From positions 16,262,001-16,326,000 of the forward strand of contig OX327712.1 of assembly GCA_946807835.1 (NCBI GenBank): a DNA stretch of 64,000 bases, in the 5' to 3' direction. The notes under the pieces were generated by a model. That model worked only from the letters and a program-made list of their open reading frames with translations. It was not told the DNA's origin and ran no database searches. Below, piece by piece: positions 1 through 12,260 of this stretch (position 1 is the first letter of the stretch; the number at the start of each line of letters is the position of its first letter). The position numbers were made by a program, and so were the translations under genes. The DNA comes from Ailanthus altissimus (lineage: Eukaryota; Streptophyta; Magnoliopsida; Sapindales; Simaroubaceae).

Positions 1-1268
1 CAGTGTAATCCCATATTGGATGAATCAAAGGAAAGTAAGGGTTTAATATGTTAGAAAGAATTTATAATCTGCAATCTTAAGCTTTTGGTTTGATTTGGCG
101 CCCTCTTATTTAAGTTCCATTGACTTTTTTGCATCTAGCTCTTTCATGGGTTGTACTCTTGTGGTGTTGATGTAAACTCAACTTCCAGATTTGAAGTGCA
201 ATGGCAGAAACATTATGTTTTATATGTTTTCTAAGCTGTCTTGGCTTAGGAAGTAGTGATTGACTGCTTGTAGAATCTATCTATTAAGAAAGCGATTTAT
301 TAATGGTTGTGATCTCATCATTTTTGCTTGTGTTAACGTAAGAAAATTATACTGAAATATATACATGAAATCGACTTTGCTCCAGAAGCAACTTGTGTTC
401 TTCATCCATTACTTGACTTTATTTCAACTTGAACACCTACTTCATGTTCTTTTCATCACTTAAACAACTTGCTCCACGGTCTACTGTCGTAATTTGGCAG
501 GGTCCCAGGTTGCAAACTCATGTTCACTAGATGGGTTTGAGGGAATTTTTTGGGTTTTCAAGAGAAAATAAAATATACCATGTCATGATTGTATGGGAGT
601 CTAGGAAGTAAATGGAGTCACTCGGGCAAAAGAGTTAACTATTTGAAATAATGTTTTGCAATCCATTGGGTTTTTATAACTTTTGGTAAATGACTATGAA
701 ATATGCATCTAACTAGGAAATAAAGTTCCTTGGTGATTTTATTAGAAACGAGATCTGGTTATGTTATATATTCTTCATCTCTTTTCTGGAAAGAGCAGTT
801 AATGATCGTAATGGATTGGATACATAGTCATAGTCCTTAAGCTCCTCATATCCTATCAAAAAAAGAAGAAAAAAATCTGCAAGGGGCCGAAATTACTTTC
901 TTTAACAATGGATGGCTAGCAAGACCTCATTTGTTGGATAATTTGTGGATGCATTCACTGTAAAGTTTGATACTGCTAGACACCCATAATCACAAAAGAA
1001 TGTGGCATAAATACAATTGCTGGAAGCATTTGCTGGTCTTCTGCCCCACATTTCTTCATCTATTCTGTCTTTGTTTCCTAGATTGGAGATTTCATTTAGC
1101 ACAATTAACTTGGCTACAAATTCAGATTGTTCTTTCCACAATTAAAGTCTGTGGTTTTTATTGACCCTTATTTAAGTTTACTTCTAGATATCAAGTTAAT
1201 CAGAGATCTTATTTTGAGATTCTATGATTCTGTCTAAGCTTCATGTTGCTTATAAATTTGTGTAACAG
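1..1268 (+). other. intron or upstream part of the GrpE gene
   Basis: No coding exon is visible here. The stretch is AT-rich with stops in all frames and ends in a good splice acceptor (polypyrimidine then TGTAACAG at 1261-1268) leading into the first visible GrpE exon. The missing transit-peptide exon should lie to the left of the window. Short open frames on both strands around 900-1160 show no family resemblance. Confidence 0.6.
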
Positions 1269-2803
1269 GATTCTGCAGATGGTGCTGTAGCTGTTGAGGG
1301 TGGTGCTAGTGATGATGCCACCCCAGATGCTGAAGAAGCAGCTACTTCAATCATTTTGGAAACACTGCAATCATACAAAGAAGCTTTGGCTAATAATGAC
1401 GATTCCAAAGCTGCTGAGATAGAGGCTTTCTTAAAATCCATTGAAGATGAGAAAATCGCTCTTGAGAGTAAACTGGCTAAGTTATCTGAAGAATTGTCTG
1501 TAGAGAAGGATCGTATTCTTAGGATTAGTGCCGACTTTGACAATTTTCGAAGAAGAACAGAGAGGGAACGTCTTTCGGTAGTAACAAATGCTCAAGGGGA
1601 AGTTGTGGAGAAATTGCTGCAAGTTTTGGATAATTTTGAGAGAGCTAAAACTCAAATTAAGGTGCAGACAGAGGGAGAGGAGAAGATAAACAACAGCTAT
1701 CAGAGTATATATAAGCAGTTAGTAGAAATTCTAGGCTCACTTGGTGTTGTTCCTGTGGAGACAGTTGGGCAACCTTTTGATCCATTGGTGAGTTATCTTG
1801 CTATATTTCTGTTAAGTAGGCATAAAAGACTGACTTCCTTGCCAAAGAAAAAAGAAAAAAGAAAATTTCCTATCATCTCCTTCAGAAATTTCATCAATAT
1901 ATTTAAGAGATTCTTTCTCCTCATTCTTGGTATTCATTTCAATTAGGTTAGAAGCAGAGAACACAGTGAGATTGTTACATTGTTTAGTAAGTAATAGTAG
2001 GTTCAAATCTCTGTAACCAATGAGTGGAGATACACTACTGATGCCGTTAAATATTTCTGAATAATGTGCTTTATTCCTAAAAACAATGTCTTTGGCAATT
2101 AATCATATTGATGTCAAAATGAGCGTTTATCATTTTAGTTAATTGTTATAATGATTGTCCTATTTCATCACTGGCTTAATGCAGGTGAAGCTCCGAGTTG
2201 GCTTGAAATTCAGTCGAGTACTTGATGATTTTTATCAAGTATGTTCAGGTTTTATGGAGACCTGGATACGCTTTTAACTCAATCCAAGTCTTGATTGATT
2301 TGAGCCAACTCGGTGAGTTTCATCAAGTTACAATGCAGATTAACTGAAATTTGGTTTGTACTTGTGGCATGAAAATACCCGAAATAGAACATCAGTAATG
2401 ATTGATAACTTCAATCCTTTGCATATTGCTTTGTGATGCATGTCACAAATCAAGAGTTAAAAAAACTGAGACAGAAACTCTTATAGTTGTCTCTCATTTA
2501 GTCATTCTTATATTTTAGATTTTGAGAATTTTCTGACAAATTTTCTTTTCTATGTACCAGGTACACGAAGCAATTATGCGCGAGGACTCCGCAGAATTTG
2601 CGGAAGGTGTAGTTATTGAAGAATACCGCAAGGGGTTCAAACTTGGCGACAGGCTCATGCGTCCATCAATGGTGAAGGTATCAGCTGGTCCAGGGCCTGC
2701 AAAATCAGAAGTAGTAGAATCATTGGAAGGAGGGGAAGAAGTTGCTGATGCAGGTGAAACAACCGAGAGTGGCACAGCAGAAGTTGAAGCAGAGTCTTCT
2801 TGA
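1269..2803 (+). CDS. plastid-type GrpE nucleotide exchange factor, 3' part (two exons)
   Basis: GrpE is the nucleotide exchange factor that releases ADP from DnaK/Hsp70; this form resembles the chloroplast (CGE) type. Visible exons are 1269-1787 and 2561-2803, joined in phase 0 across a 773-bp intron with GTGAGT donor and TACCAG acceptor, giving 253 residues before TGA. Residues 1-30 are an acidic, Ala-rich linker typical after the transit peptide. Residues about 30-110 form the long charged coiled coil, including the DFDNFRRRTERER stretch. The C-terminal beta domain carries QPFDP at the end of exon 1, then HEAIMRE and the signature GFKLGDRLMRP in exon 2. The tail after SAGPGP is acidic and low in complexity. 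The 5' exon(s) encoding the transit peptide lie outside the window, so targeting is inferred from the family only. No frameshift or stop is seen, so the gene looks functional. Confidence 0.93.
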
Positions 2804-4359
2804 AGAACAATTACGAAAGCCCAGATTCAGTTTTGTAAAAGCAGCTGTTATCTTAATGTTACAGTTTTGCTCGTGGGATTAATTTCACGAGGTGTGATTG
2901 TTGCATAGGATATTGTTACTGTTATTGTTTGTTTCAAGAGAGGAATTTATAATTGCTGGAGGGAATAGAATTTATTGGAAAAAAATAAGTTTTTGAGTGT
3001 ATTTTTGTGCACTTTTACCGTTCTACAGATGGCATGACTTTTTCTCCAAATCCGGTATTGACATGTACCAGATGGCACGTTAAACCGTTTTCAGCTCTCT
3101 ATCCTTTTATGTGAAACTAAAATCACTTGTTCCACAACCACAAAAACAAAAAAAAAAAAAGAAAAGCAAATCACTTTGTAATTTAAAGCCAACCAAAATA
3201 TACGTGTATGTGTATGATTTTAAGTAATGATCAAGTCGTTTGAATGCTTTAAGTTTTATAGCATTACCTTCTCTCTTAACAAAAGTACCAATAGGCATTC
3301 TCTAACGAGGCTAATTGCCTTGAAATCGCACGAATAATGTCACCCTCCACTTCAGAAAATGATCATTCTTTTGAGTGTAAAAATTAACTTGAAATAATCT
3401 GTCTCCACCAAAGGAACATGTTTTTGGCTTCTTGCAAGGAGGATGGTTGTTGAAGACTATGAAAAACAGCCAAGCATTCTGCCGTAAAGGGAGAAAAATT
3501 TCCTGAAAAAAAAAAAACATGCTGTCGCCATGAGCACTACACCTTCAGAATCCCGAATCACCCATCCAACTCCCATTCGTTGCCGCAAATCATTCAAATC
3601 GAAGTCATCTACTTCAAGAGAATGATAAAAATATAAGATCAGTGCCCATTGATAAAATTATTGAATAACAAGGAGTATTTTCTTTTTTTTTGGATATTGT
3701 AAAATTATTGGGCAGCTATCGTTTTCCTTAAATGGAAAGAGAGAAGAAAAATTAGATAAACGAAAACAAAATGACAAAAGTCTGCAATGTCTTTGAGAAG
3801 ATTTGATAATATTAGTTACCAAATAGGAAATTGACAAATAGCTTTCTTGGGACTAACTCAAAAAGGCAGTATAACACATTTTGGGACATTCCAAAAGAAG
3901 AATTTATTCTCTCATTTTAATTTTCGATAATTTATTCTTTGTGGGTGGGCAGCATCTCAACCAAAAACTACTTGGTGTCATTCCAATCTCTAAAAAATAA
4001 ATAAATAAATAAAAAAAATGTCATTTTCATCCTTAATTTTATAAATATATATTAACTTAATTTTTATTTATTTAGTATATATCATGTTACTTTTTGTAAA
4101 GACAAAAATAGTAATTACACAAAAACAAAAACAATAATAAAAAAAATACCTTACATGAATTAATATAGCATATATTGAAGAAGCGAAAATTAAATTGGTA
4201 TGCATTTAGAAAAAAAAATAATAACCAAAATGGCATTTTCTCGCAAAATGAAGAAGTTCAACGTATTAAAACGTATAACTTTAAGATTAGATTATTCATA
4301 ACACCTTAATCTCAAACACATATACTTAAAAAGTCTATTAATGCAGGTTCATTCACTCT
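2804..4359. other. 3' flank of GrpE and intergenic DNA
   Basis: Probable 3' UTR follows the stop for about 200 bp (T-rich, with AATAAG-like signals near 2985). Beyond it the DNA is AT-rich with poly-A and poly-T runs. No gene or recognisable element is seen. Confidence 0.5.
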
Positions 4360-4537
4360 GGGGAAGATTAAGAAGAAGCCGTGTTTGTTTTCGTGTTAGA
4401 ATTATAATGAGATTGGCCCCCCAAAAGGAAGTGATTTATTTATTTTTTTGGGGAAGATTAAGAAGAAGCCGTCGTTTGTTTTCATGTAAGAATTATAATG
4501 AGATTGGCCCCCAAAAAGAAATTATTTATTTATTTTT
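4360..4537. repeat. tandem duplication, two copies of a 90-bp unit
   Basis: The word GGGGAAGATTAAGAAGAAGC starts at 4360 and again at 4450, and the following sequence (a GAGATTGGCCCCC motif, then a TTTATTTATTT tract) is repeated with few changes. The period is exactly 90 bp. An open frame runs through both copies but only because the unit is a multiple of three. Confidence 0.9.
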
Positions 4538-5810
4538 CTCTAATTTACACTTTGTATATAAGTTTGTGTCGTGATCATTCTGTATTTGTTCTTCTCATGT
4601 GATTTTAATTGATTTACTCAATTATTATTTAAGTAGTTAGAATATATATTTTGTTCCTAATTTTTATGTTACTATTAATGAGTACCGCTTATTATGTAAT
4701 ACAATTTTTATATCTTAAATCTCAAATTAAGAAAATTAAATTAATAAGTTTGTGATAATTATAAAAATACAATATATTGGTCAATAGAGCAAATGATAAT
4801 ATTTGTTTATTTTCTCCTACTTTTTTTAAAAGAATTCTTTTGCCAAATAATTTGAAGTGTAAAATTTCATTATTGAATGTGGTTATTATATTTGGTTTTT
4901 TTTTTCCTTTTTTTTAAAACTTATTTTTTAATAAAAGTTTCAAATTTTAGTTTGAATTTTCTTTAGTCCAAGTGTTTTTTTTTTGGTGGTATTTCTTAAC
5001 CAAACATGTAGCATAAGACTAGTGTTGTGCTTACATAATTGAGATATAAAATTTGAATTCTTATTAATATTTTATCATAGGTGATGATCATTTATCAAAT
5101 AGTTATTGATTTTTTATATTTTATTAATATAATAATTATATATTATTAATTAATAATTAACACATCAAACATCAGATTAATTGAAATATAAATTTTTTAT
5201 TATAATTATGTAAGCATAGCATAATTTTTAAAAAAATAAGATTCATAGTAATACTAATACATAAAGAGAAAAAAGGAATTGTATTAATTAAAAACATTTT
5301 TTCACTCTTTATTATTTTCCCTTTCTGGTAGTTTTAGTAGGTTGTTCTGATTTATTTCGAGATTCTTGTAGGTAAGATACAATAAAATAAAATTAACAAA
5401 TTTCATCCAATAAACATCAATTTTTATTCATATTAATTATTAAATAATATATTTTTCTCATTTTAATAATAATATATAATAAAATTAATTTTACGTACTA
5501 AAATTATTCATTATTATTTATTAATAATACTTTTTTAATTTATATTAATTATTATTTATTAGTGCTATCCCTAATATTTTATAACTACGAATAGCTCTCT
5601 CCCTCCCTAAAATTTTCATCTGCAAGGAAAAATTGATATTTAATTAATATTAAAGTGGAAAGTGATTTAATTAATTTTGATGGGCAAACTGCAAAGTGGT
5701 GAAGAAAATTAAAGAAAGAAAAAAGATAAAAAAATCTCTGGCTTTTTCTCTGTCTGGGTGGCAGCAGTAGTAAGCGGAGGGAGCAAAGGCCACTGGTTTC
5801 ATCTTTTCGG
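4538..5810. other. AT-rich intergenic DNA
   Basis: Very A+T-rich sequence with many ATTAAT words and short homopolymers. No coding potential, structural RNA or clear element ends are seen. Confidence 0.5.
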
Positions 5811-6556
5811 GAAAGTTTCACAAATAACCCCTAATATTATCATTATTTTTATAACCAAATTTTATTTTATTATTTTTTATTAATCAAACATCTCAAAATG
5901 GAACTTTTATACCCTTAAATCAAAAACACAAACTCTCTCTACTATCTCTCCACTGAACTAAGCAAGAGCATTGAATAGTTTTGTTGGATCTAAAATTTTG
6001 AAGATGTTATTACATAAATCGAGTTTTTCACAATATATTTGCTACTTTAAATCATACAAATAGTCAATTTTTAGTAAGTTTTTTTAAAATTTTGAATTTT
6101 TTTAATATTTGTTAGAAATTTATTAGAAATAAGTTAAAAATTGTATTTGAATTTAGAAATAAGTGAAATTAATAAATAAAAAGTTAAAAATGAGTTACAA
6201 TTATATAAAAAATGTTGAATTTCAGTAAAAAATAATATTTTTAAAGAGTTTAACCGAAACTAGACGGAGGCGGGTGTGGCGGCCGACCGCTGTCTGGTTT
6301 CAACAATTTTCGAGGCCATCTTATTATAGTATCGTGGACTCAATATCTGTGATGTTATACTGTTACGCCACGTGGCACCTTCATAGGCTGCCATGTGGCG
6401 CATAAAAAAATATTTTTAAAAATTATTTCAAGTATGTTTATTTTTTATTTAAAGTAAATAAATTAATCATTTACTTTTAGTTCTATTAATTAATTTTAAT
6501 TAATTAATAAGTTGATTAATATTGGATGTTTATAGGGGTTATTTATGAAAATTTTC
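5811..6556. mobile_element. MITE-like element with terminal inverted repeats
   Basis: The left end (from 5811, GAAAGTTTCACAAATAACCC followed by CTA) is matched in inverted orientation at the right end (TAGGGGTTATTTATGAAAAT to 6556), giving terminal inverted repeats of about 23 bp with a few mismatches. The inside has no coding potential. The centre holds a GC-rich patch (6262-6290) and a G-box hairpin (6366-6400). A target-site duplication could not be assigned. The class is inferred from structure; a Mutator-like origin is possible. Confidence 0.65.
6366..6400. repeat. inverted repeat built on G-box palindromes
   Basis: CGCCACGTGGCA (6366-6377) and TGCCATGTGGCG (6389-6400) form 12-bp arms with one mismatch around an 11-bp loop. 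The left arm is itself centred on the G-box CACGTG, the core bound by plant bZIP and bHLH factors. Confidence 0.85.
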
Positions 6557-6959
6557 TTTTTTCTTTTGGATATCTAGAAAAATCATTTGTTAATTAATTA
6601 ATTAATTTATATATTTGTTATTGAGTAATAATAATGGTAATTGTAATTTTTTGTTGCATTTATTTATTTAATGAGTACCTTTTGTAGTTAATTATATATT
6701 AAATAAATTTAATTTAATTAAATATTGATTAATGCGTTAGTGTTTCCCGTTTGATTAATATTGTATGTCAGTTGAATTAATATTATTTATGAATTTTTTT
6801 TATTTTTTTGAAATAATATTTTATGTCAATTAATATGCATGTTTGTTATTTGTTAATAGAAATATTTTTTTTGGTTAACTCTTACAAAAAAAAAATAACG
6901 TATCGAAAGAATATAGACTTTAAGAATATATATTTTTTTCATGGATCAGTGGCCGCTTA
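6557..6959. other. AT-rich spacer
   Basis: Rich in TTAATTAATT-type words. No coding potential and no clear element ends are seen between the MITE-like element and the decayed DUF1985/Ulp1 gene. Confidence 0.4.
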
Positions 6960-8676
6960 TTTGAATATATAGGGTTTAAATACTATAAAGAATAAAATAA
7001 CAACGAATTAGAAGGAATTATTTAGGTAAATGTGTATGAGATATTTTTTAGATATGCCGAATTTGACATTCTTCGGTATGTTGGTGTACGAGTTATTATT
7101 GCGTGAGGTGCATACCTTTAATTTATACTAGGAGATGTGATTTTACATTGGTAATAAGCGCATCCGATTTAGTCAGTAGAAGTTTGTACTGATCATCAAG
7201 TTAGAGATGAAAAATTACCTGCCTGCCCAACAACTGAAGAGGAAATTGGGCATTTGATTGTGGGATACGTACTTTTTTGGCGTAAAAAAATTATCGTACA
7301 CAATTTTTGATAATTAGTATGGACGTCTAAAAATAAAAAAAATAGACGATAAAGATGTACTAAAATTGAGTTTATTCTATTTTGTACTTCGTGTTTTGAT
7401 CCCATATAATGAATGTAGTGGGATTCAAAATTTTGTACTATATTTAGTAGATGACCTGGATGAGTTTAATAAGTATTAATGTGACAATATTGCATGGATT
7501 GTATTTTATAATTTACTTAAAAATGCCACATTCCAAAAGCTTGAGAAAATAAGAAAAGTTGGATTTATGAAAAGCGGGGTTGAGAGTTACAATATATGTG
7601 AATTTTTGCAGGCATTTCTAGTACGTTATAATTTTCTTGTATTCAATATTTTGATCTTAATTAATTATTTATTTTTATATATTATATTTTTTTAAATTAA
7701 TTTTTTAGGTATGGATTTACGAGACAATTCCAGTATGCGGTTAGATTTTCAGTATTCACTCTGGTGACCGCTTCCTTCGTATTTTGAATTGGATGACTTG
7801 TGAGACTCCACAGTTCGAAGATGTTAAGAAAACAATATTGGAGAAAGATTTGGTATGTTTTGAGATTAATTCACATATAAGTATATATATTTTTACGTTA
7901 CATCTAACTTAATTTTAAATTTGTAGACTCTTTCGGTACATCATAAATTAGTACTAAAAGATCATAAAAATAAGAGAGAAGGTCGTGCGAATGGTTAAAT
8001 ATATAGGCATTCTAAGTGGGAGTTATACTGGGGACTTACCAAATATGTATGATTATGAACTGAGCAAAAGCAAGTGCCAGAGCTATTATGTCCATTTTAC
8101 TGACTATAGTGATGATGATATAGATGTGGAGGGGGCGGATATGAATGGGCAAACCCACTAGTGTCAGCATTAGTGCCTGAAGTAACGATATATTACTTTT
8201 TTACGCTATTAACTGAATAGTGATATATTTATAAAAAGTTATTGACTATGGATATTGTTCTTATAGTTTAAACACAGTGTATTTGCAAATCATGATGTTG
8301 CACATCATATTGAATAACTGTAAGAGGAGATAATTAAAAGATTTGATCGTACTGAAGCTACGCTGATGAAGAGAATGAAAAAAGACAAAGATGATATTTT
8401 AAAAAAATTTGATCAAGTCCAAACCAATCTTACACATCAGATGTAGTAAATGATGATGTACTTTAGGCAATCATACTTTTTCTAATCGAATGAAAGCTCG
8501 AATATGGTGAGAAAAATAAATAAATTTAAAATTACTTACAATAACTTAATTACAATTTGACTTATATTAATATATATTTATATTTTAATTTGGAGAGAAA
8601 ACACTGGCAGGCTTTCAATAAAGAGAAAACGCGGCGTATGATTTTCAGACCCCAGTTATTGGTCATGACATATAGC
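6960..8676 (+). pseudogene. degenerate DUF1985 part of a DUF1985-Ulp1 transposon gene
   Basis: Shifting among frames, the translation shows pieces typical of DUF1985 domains found with Ulp1 proteases in Mutator-like (Kaonashi-type) elements. These include a GNKRIRFS segment followed by a degenerate counterpart of the family TGL motif (about 7150-7200), SLFYFVLRVL (about 7365-7395), FLVWIYETIPVCG (about 7613-7735) and FLRILNWMTCETPQFEDVKK (about 7770-7835), the last two separated by an intron-like gap. Many stops and frameshifts break it. It ends at the LTR inserted at 8677 and resumes after 9961. In intact elements this protein accompanies the transposase; here it cannot be expressed as a protein. 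The family assignment is from memory of the motifs and was not searched. Confidence 0.6.
8572..8676. repeat. left copy of a ~105-bp direct repeat flanking an LTR
   Basis: This segment (from TATTTTAATTTGGAGAGAAA to the end CATGACATATAGC) reappears after the LTR at about 9962-10066 with roughly six substitutions. It belongs to the host DUF1985-Ulp1 gene and abuts the LTR start TGATGCGATA at 8677. Confidence 0.85.
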
Positions 8677-9961
8677 TGATGCGATATTTCTATATCTTAT
8701 AATTAAGCGCAAGTATACGTTATCGTAACAAGTAATAAAGGGACTTATAAAGTCGGATATCAAACCCACAGAGATAATTTTTATTTTCTACCAAGTACTA
8801 AAATTATATCTTTTTTATAATTATTCAGAAAAATCAAATCTTAATTTTATAATAAATTTGAATAAAATAAAAGTGTAGAAAATAAATGAGACAACTTAAT
8901 TAAAATAAGAAAATAGCAATATAGAGAAAGCCTATGGTTAATTACTATCCTTTAATATGGTTTCTAAAGATTAATCCTTTTAATATTTATATCCCTCAAT
9001 TCTTATTATTGGTCAAGACACTAATGTACTCACAAGCCTCTTCCAAGGTCATGCAAGTATATCTTAATTTACCAAATACCTATATTCCTATGATACTTGT
9101 AATAAATAAAGATTCATTAAGAATAAGTCTTATTGACCATATATGCCAATTAGGTATATTCTTATCCTAATTCGAAACTTGCATATGCAACATTGAATGT
9201 TACTCTACAATCATGCATCAAATTACCTAGGTCTAAATACAATGATGCCTCTTCCGAGTTTATCAAAGTATTACTAAAGCAATCACAATATTGATCAGAT
9301 ATAATGAAGCATTAAGAATAAATAATTTGAATAATGAAGAATTGAGTTCAAATAAATATTAAAAAGATCTAACAATTAAGCTCACATATTGAGTTCAAGT
9401 AATAACCTTAGAAAATAAATTTAGCTAATGATAACAAGAGGATTATGGCTGAAAAATAAAATAAACATGATACAACCAAAAGCAAACCAATATAGACGTC
9501 AATTCGCAGTTGGTTGATATGCTAAAGATTCGCCAATAATCTCTTACTTCTCTCTCTAAAAATTGCTCATCTTTAATATGTTGTGGCTCTAAGAGCCCTA
9601 AGTTGTGTGTCTTTGAGGTTTGAAACGATTGGCTTTTATATAGAGATTGATTGGAGTTTTGGAGTTGTATTTCTTTTAAGATTAGGAAAATTGCACTGTT
9701 CACCGCTGCCTCGAGCACTGTTCATCGCTGGGGTGACATCACTGTAGCACGGGGGTACTGTTCGCGGAATACTGTTTATGCGGCACTGTAGCAATTTGAT
9801 GTTTTGCCTTGTTTTTCTTAGATTTTCATTTCTAATTGCTCCATTAACTCCAAACCTACAAAATAACAATTAAACATATAAAAATCTTAATATTCTTATT
9901 AAAATAAGTAATTAATCAAGTTAAAGGAGTAAAAATAATAGATATAATAGATATAATCTTA
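8677..9961 (-). mobile_element. solo LTR (same family as 62762-64000), minus orientation
   Basis: The left edge TGATGCGATA and the next ~120 bp (AATTAAGCGCAAGTATACG, the CGTAACAAGTAATAAAG word, GTCGGATATCAAACCCACAG) match the element starting at 62762. Read on the minus strand it has LTR order: upstream region with repeated ACTGTTC/GAACAGT words (9690-9790), a TATA box (CTATATAAAAG, complement of about 9635-9645), then transcribed leader and the conserved 3' end. No internal protein region is attached, so it is a solo LTR or remnant. The right border is approximate and no short target duplication is seen; instead the ~105-bp repeat flanks it. Confidence 0.7.
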
Positions 9962-10066
9962 ATACTTATATTTTAATTTGGAGAGAAAACACTGACAGGC
10001 TTTTAATAAAAAGAAAATGCGGCGAATGATTTTCAGACCCCAGTTATTGGTCATGACATATAGCTC
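9962..10066. repeat. right copy of the ~105-bp direct repeat
   Basis: Repeats 8572-8676 with about 94% identity by eye (for example CTGACAGG for CTGGCAGG and AATGCGGCGAA for AACGCGGCGTA), then continues into the Ulp1 half of the broken gene. Confidence 0.85.
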
Positions 10067-11060
10067 CAGCTATTGATTGACATTCTTACAAGTGTCGATA
10101 TCTTACCTGCTCAACATAAGGGTGTGAGTCATTTTGGAAGAAACTATAGGCCTGCAAGGTATTTGCACACCTCATACACGAATCCCTTCCTATAGTAGAT
10201 ATAGTAAAAAAAGAAGATTGATATTCGGGTAGAACCTCAAGCAGACATTAATCCATTGCAACAAATAGGCTCAGTCATCTTAACTGAGTTTCAGGCCTAG
10301 TTTGACAAGGATGAGAGTGTAATCATCTTTCCTGGCCTTGAAGCTAATCAGAAATGGTTTCAAGAATTGCTACTCAACTGACTTGATGACTTTATAAGTA
10401 AAATTTAATTGGATTTATACATTTAATTGAATTTAATCATATATGTTGAAATATATTAATTCATTTATAATTTTATTTGTTTGTTTGATAATGCAGTATA
10501 GTAATGAGTATCTGAAGGTGGTCTAGCTTAGACAAAACTACTAAATTAATGTATTGCCATAATTGTCTACTAGTGTGGACTCGTACTTCTTTGAAAGTAT
10601 TGAAATAAAATAAATTCGTTTTCTTATGTGCACTTCATTGATTACTCATTTTATTGTAATTCTAGGAGACTTTTAGGATCTTCTATGAGCAACATAAAAA
10701 AGATATTTCTGCCATTGCATGGAATGATAATGTGTTGTCGTATGCTCACGACGCGAAAGAAGAGTTACTCGGTGCACAGATGTGGATTGAGGTTGATAAA
10801 GTAAAATATAATATTTGTTAAAAGAGCTAAAATTTTTATTCATATAATATTATTTGTGAGATTATCAAACTTCATGCAGGTTTATATTTCTGTCAACTAC
10901 AATCAACATCGTTGGGTTACGGATAAGGTGGATATCTTGCATCGATAAATTATCATCTATGATTCCATCCTTAAAGGATATGCCGATGGCCTGATTAAGA
11001 ATTATATCACCATTATCTATATTGTTACCCCACTACCTAGATGCTTGTAGATTTTATGAG
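10067..11060 (+). pseudogene. degenerate Ulp1 (C48) protease part of the DUF1985-Ulp1 gene
   Basis: Fragments of the C-terminal cysteine-protease domain can be read, including DKVYISVNYNQHRWVTDKVD and a following IIIYDSILK (about 10790-10975, across an intron with a CATGCAG acceptor near 10880). This is the histidine/aspartate region of Ulp1-like (C48) proteases, in which His-Trp precedes a conserved tyrosine-Asp-Ser. The upstream part includes a segment similar to the linker between DUF1985 and Ulp1. Stops and frameshifts show it is dead. It continues 6960-8676 after removal of the inserted LTR. Confidence 0.55.
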
Positions 11061-12069
11061 TAACAAAAATTACACCTGACTTAACCATTTTTCATGCAGT
11101 TGGGTTAAAGGAGAGAGTGCTACAGTAGATAGTAAATAGTAAAGATTGTAGAGTTTATATTTGTATGTTTATAGAATTTTTGATATTGTGTTATCCCTTA
11201 GCATTTGGCCCCGTGCACAGGCCATTTTTAGGATAAAAATGGCAACCGATTTATGGAATGGATATATCCATGTCCGATAGGGGTATTGGAGGTATAAACG
11301 CAAATGAGTTTTCAGCTTTATAAAAACTCATGTTCTATCTTCAATATTTAGGGAATTTGTTGAAACATAACAATTTTCCCTTCCGATAAATTATCCAAAT
11401 TGACAAATTCTTTCACATGACAATTCGCTTCTACATTACCAATATTTTTATCACCATCATAATCTCCTTCCACATTATCAATATTTCCAACATCATCACA
11501 TTCTCCTTCTACATCCCCAAAATTTTAATTTCATCACTATTGTAATGTGTATAGGCTAGATCTTCATTGAACAGCGTAGGAAAAATATTATGATAGTCAT
11601 CCGTTGTATTTGAGAGAACTACTATTAGAATTGATGGGATTGTGTGGCTCACTTGGTTACTACCATGCAATGACATAAAATGAATATGAATGGGTGGTGT
11701 GTTCTGATTAGGGGGCTATACATCCTCTTCATAAATGGGAGCTCTATGATCCATTGTTACATATAGAGAATAGTACAATCTTCTGTTGGTGCTAAAAAAG
11801 AATCAAATATCATTGTTATTTCTAATTTCAATAGATTTTAACTTATACATCATTGCATCAATTTTGATTTTCAAAGTTACCTTATATTTCATATTGTCAA
11901 CATAACTCTCTTCCTTATTACTAGAACTCTCTCACTTTCCTCTAAAATAAATAACAATTGCATCATACTCCACGGGACCTAAAACAAAAAAAAAAAATTG
12001 TCAAAAATCACCCAAAAATTTCAGAATTCATAAAATGGAAAAACCATGCTAAATTGCAATACCTGAGAT
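11061..12069. other. probable remains of the same Mutator-like element
   Basis: On the minus strand around 11350-11520 a decayed frame reads as an Asp/Gly-rich acidic stretch preceded by KEFVNLDNL, which loosely recalls the N-terminal part of Mutator-like transposases. Nothing else is recognised. Low confidence. Confidence 0.25.
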
Positions 12070-12200
12070 GTGAGATATGCTTAGGACCTAGATACTGCAT
12101 CTCAGCCATCGCATCTTGAGCCCCAGATGCAATGGCTAAGATGCCACAAATGCATCTTGGCCACGCATCTCGGACCACGGGATGCGATGCCTAACTGAAG
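12070..12200. repeat. island of reiterated GCATCT/AGATGC words
   Basis: Within about 130 bp the words GCATCT, AGATGC and GATGCGATG recur at least eight times, often as inverted pairs. It is much richer in G+C than its flanks and resembles the word-repeat islands found in the U3 regions of LTRs elsewhere in the window, but no TATA box follows closely. Confidence 0.6.
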
Positions 12201-12260
12201 TCATAAATCGCATTTTGGGAAACTTTTTGAGGTGTTATATTAAAAATAACATCCACCAAT

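Noticed and set aside
1950..2030. Box-B-like GGTTCAAATCT in the GrpE intron, possible SINE head
   Set aside because: No matching box A at a proper distance and no element ends.
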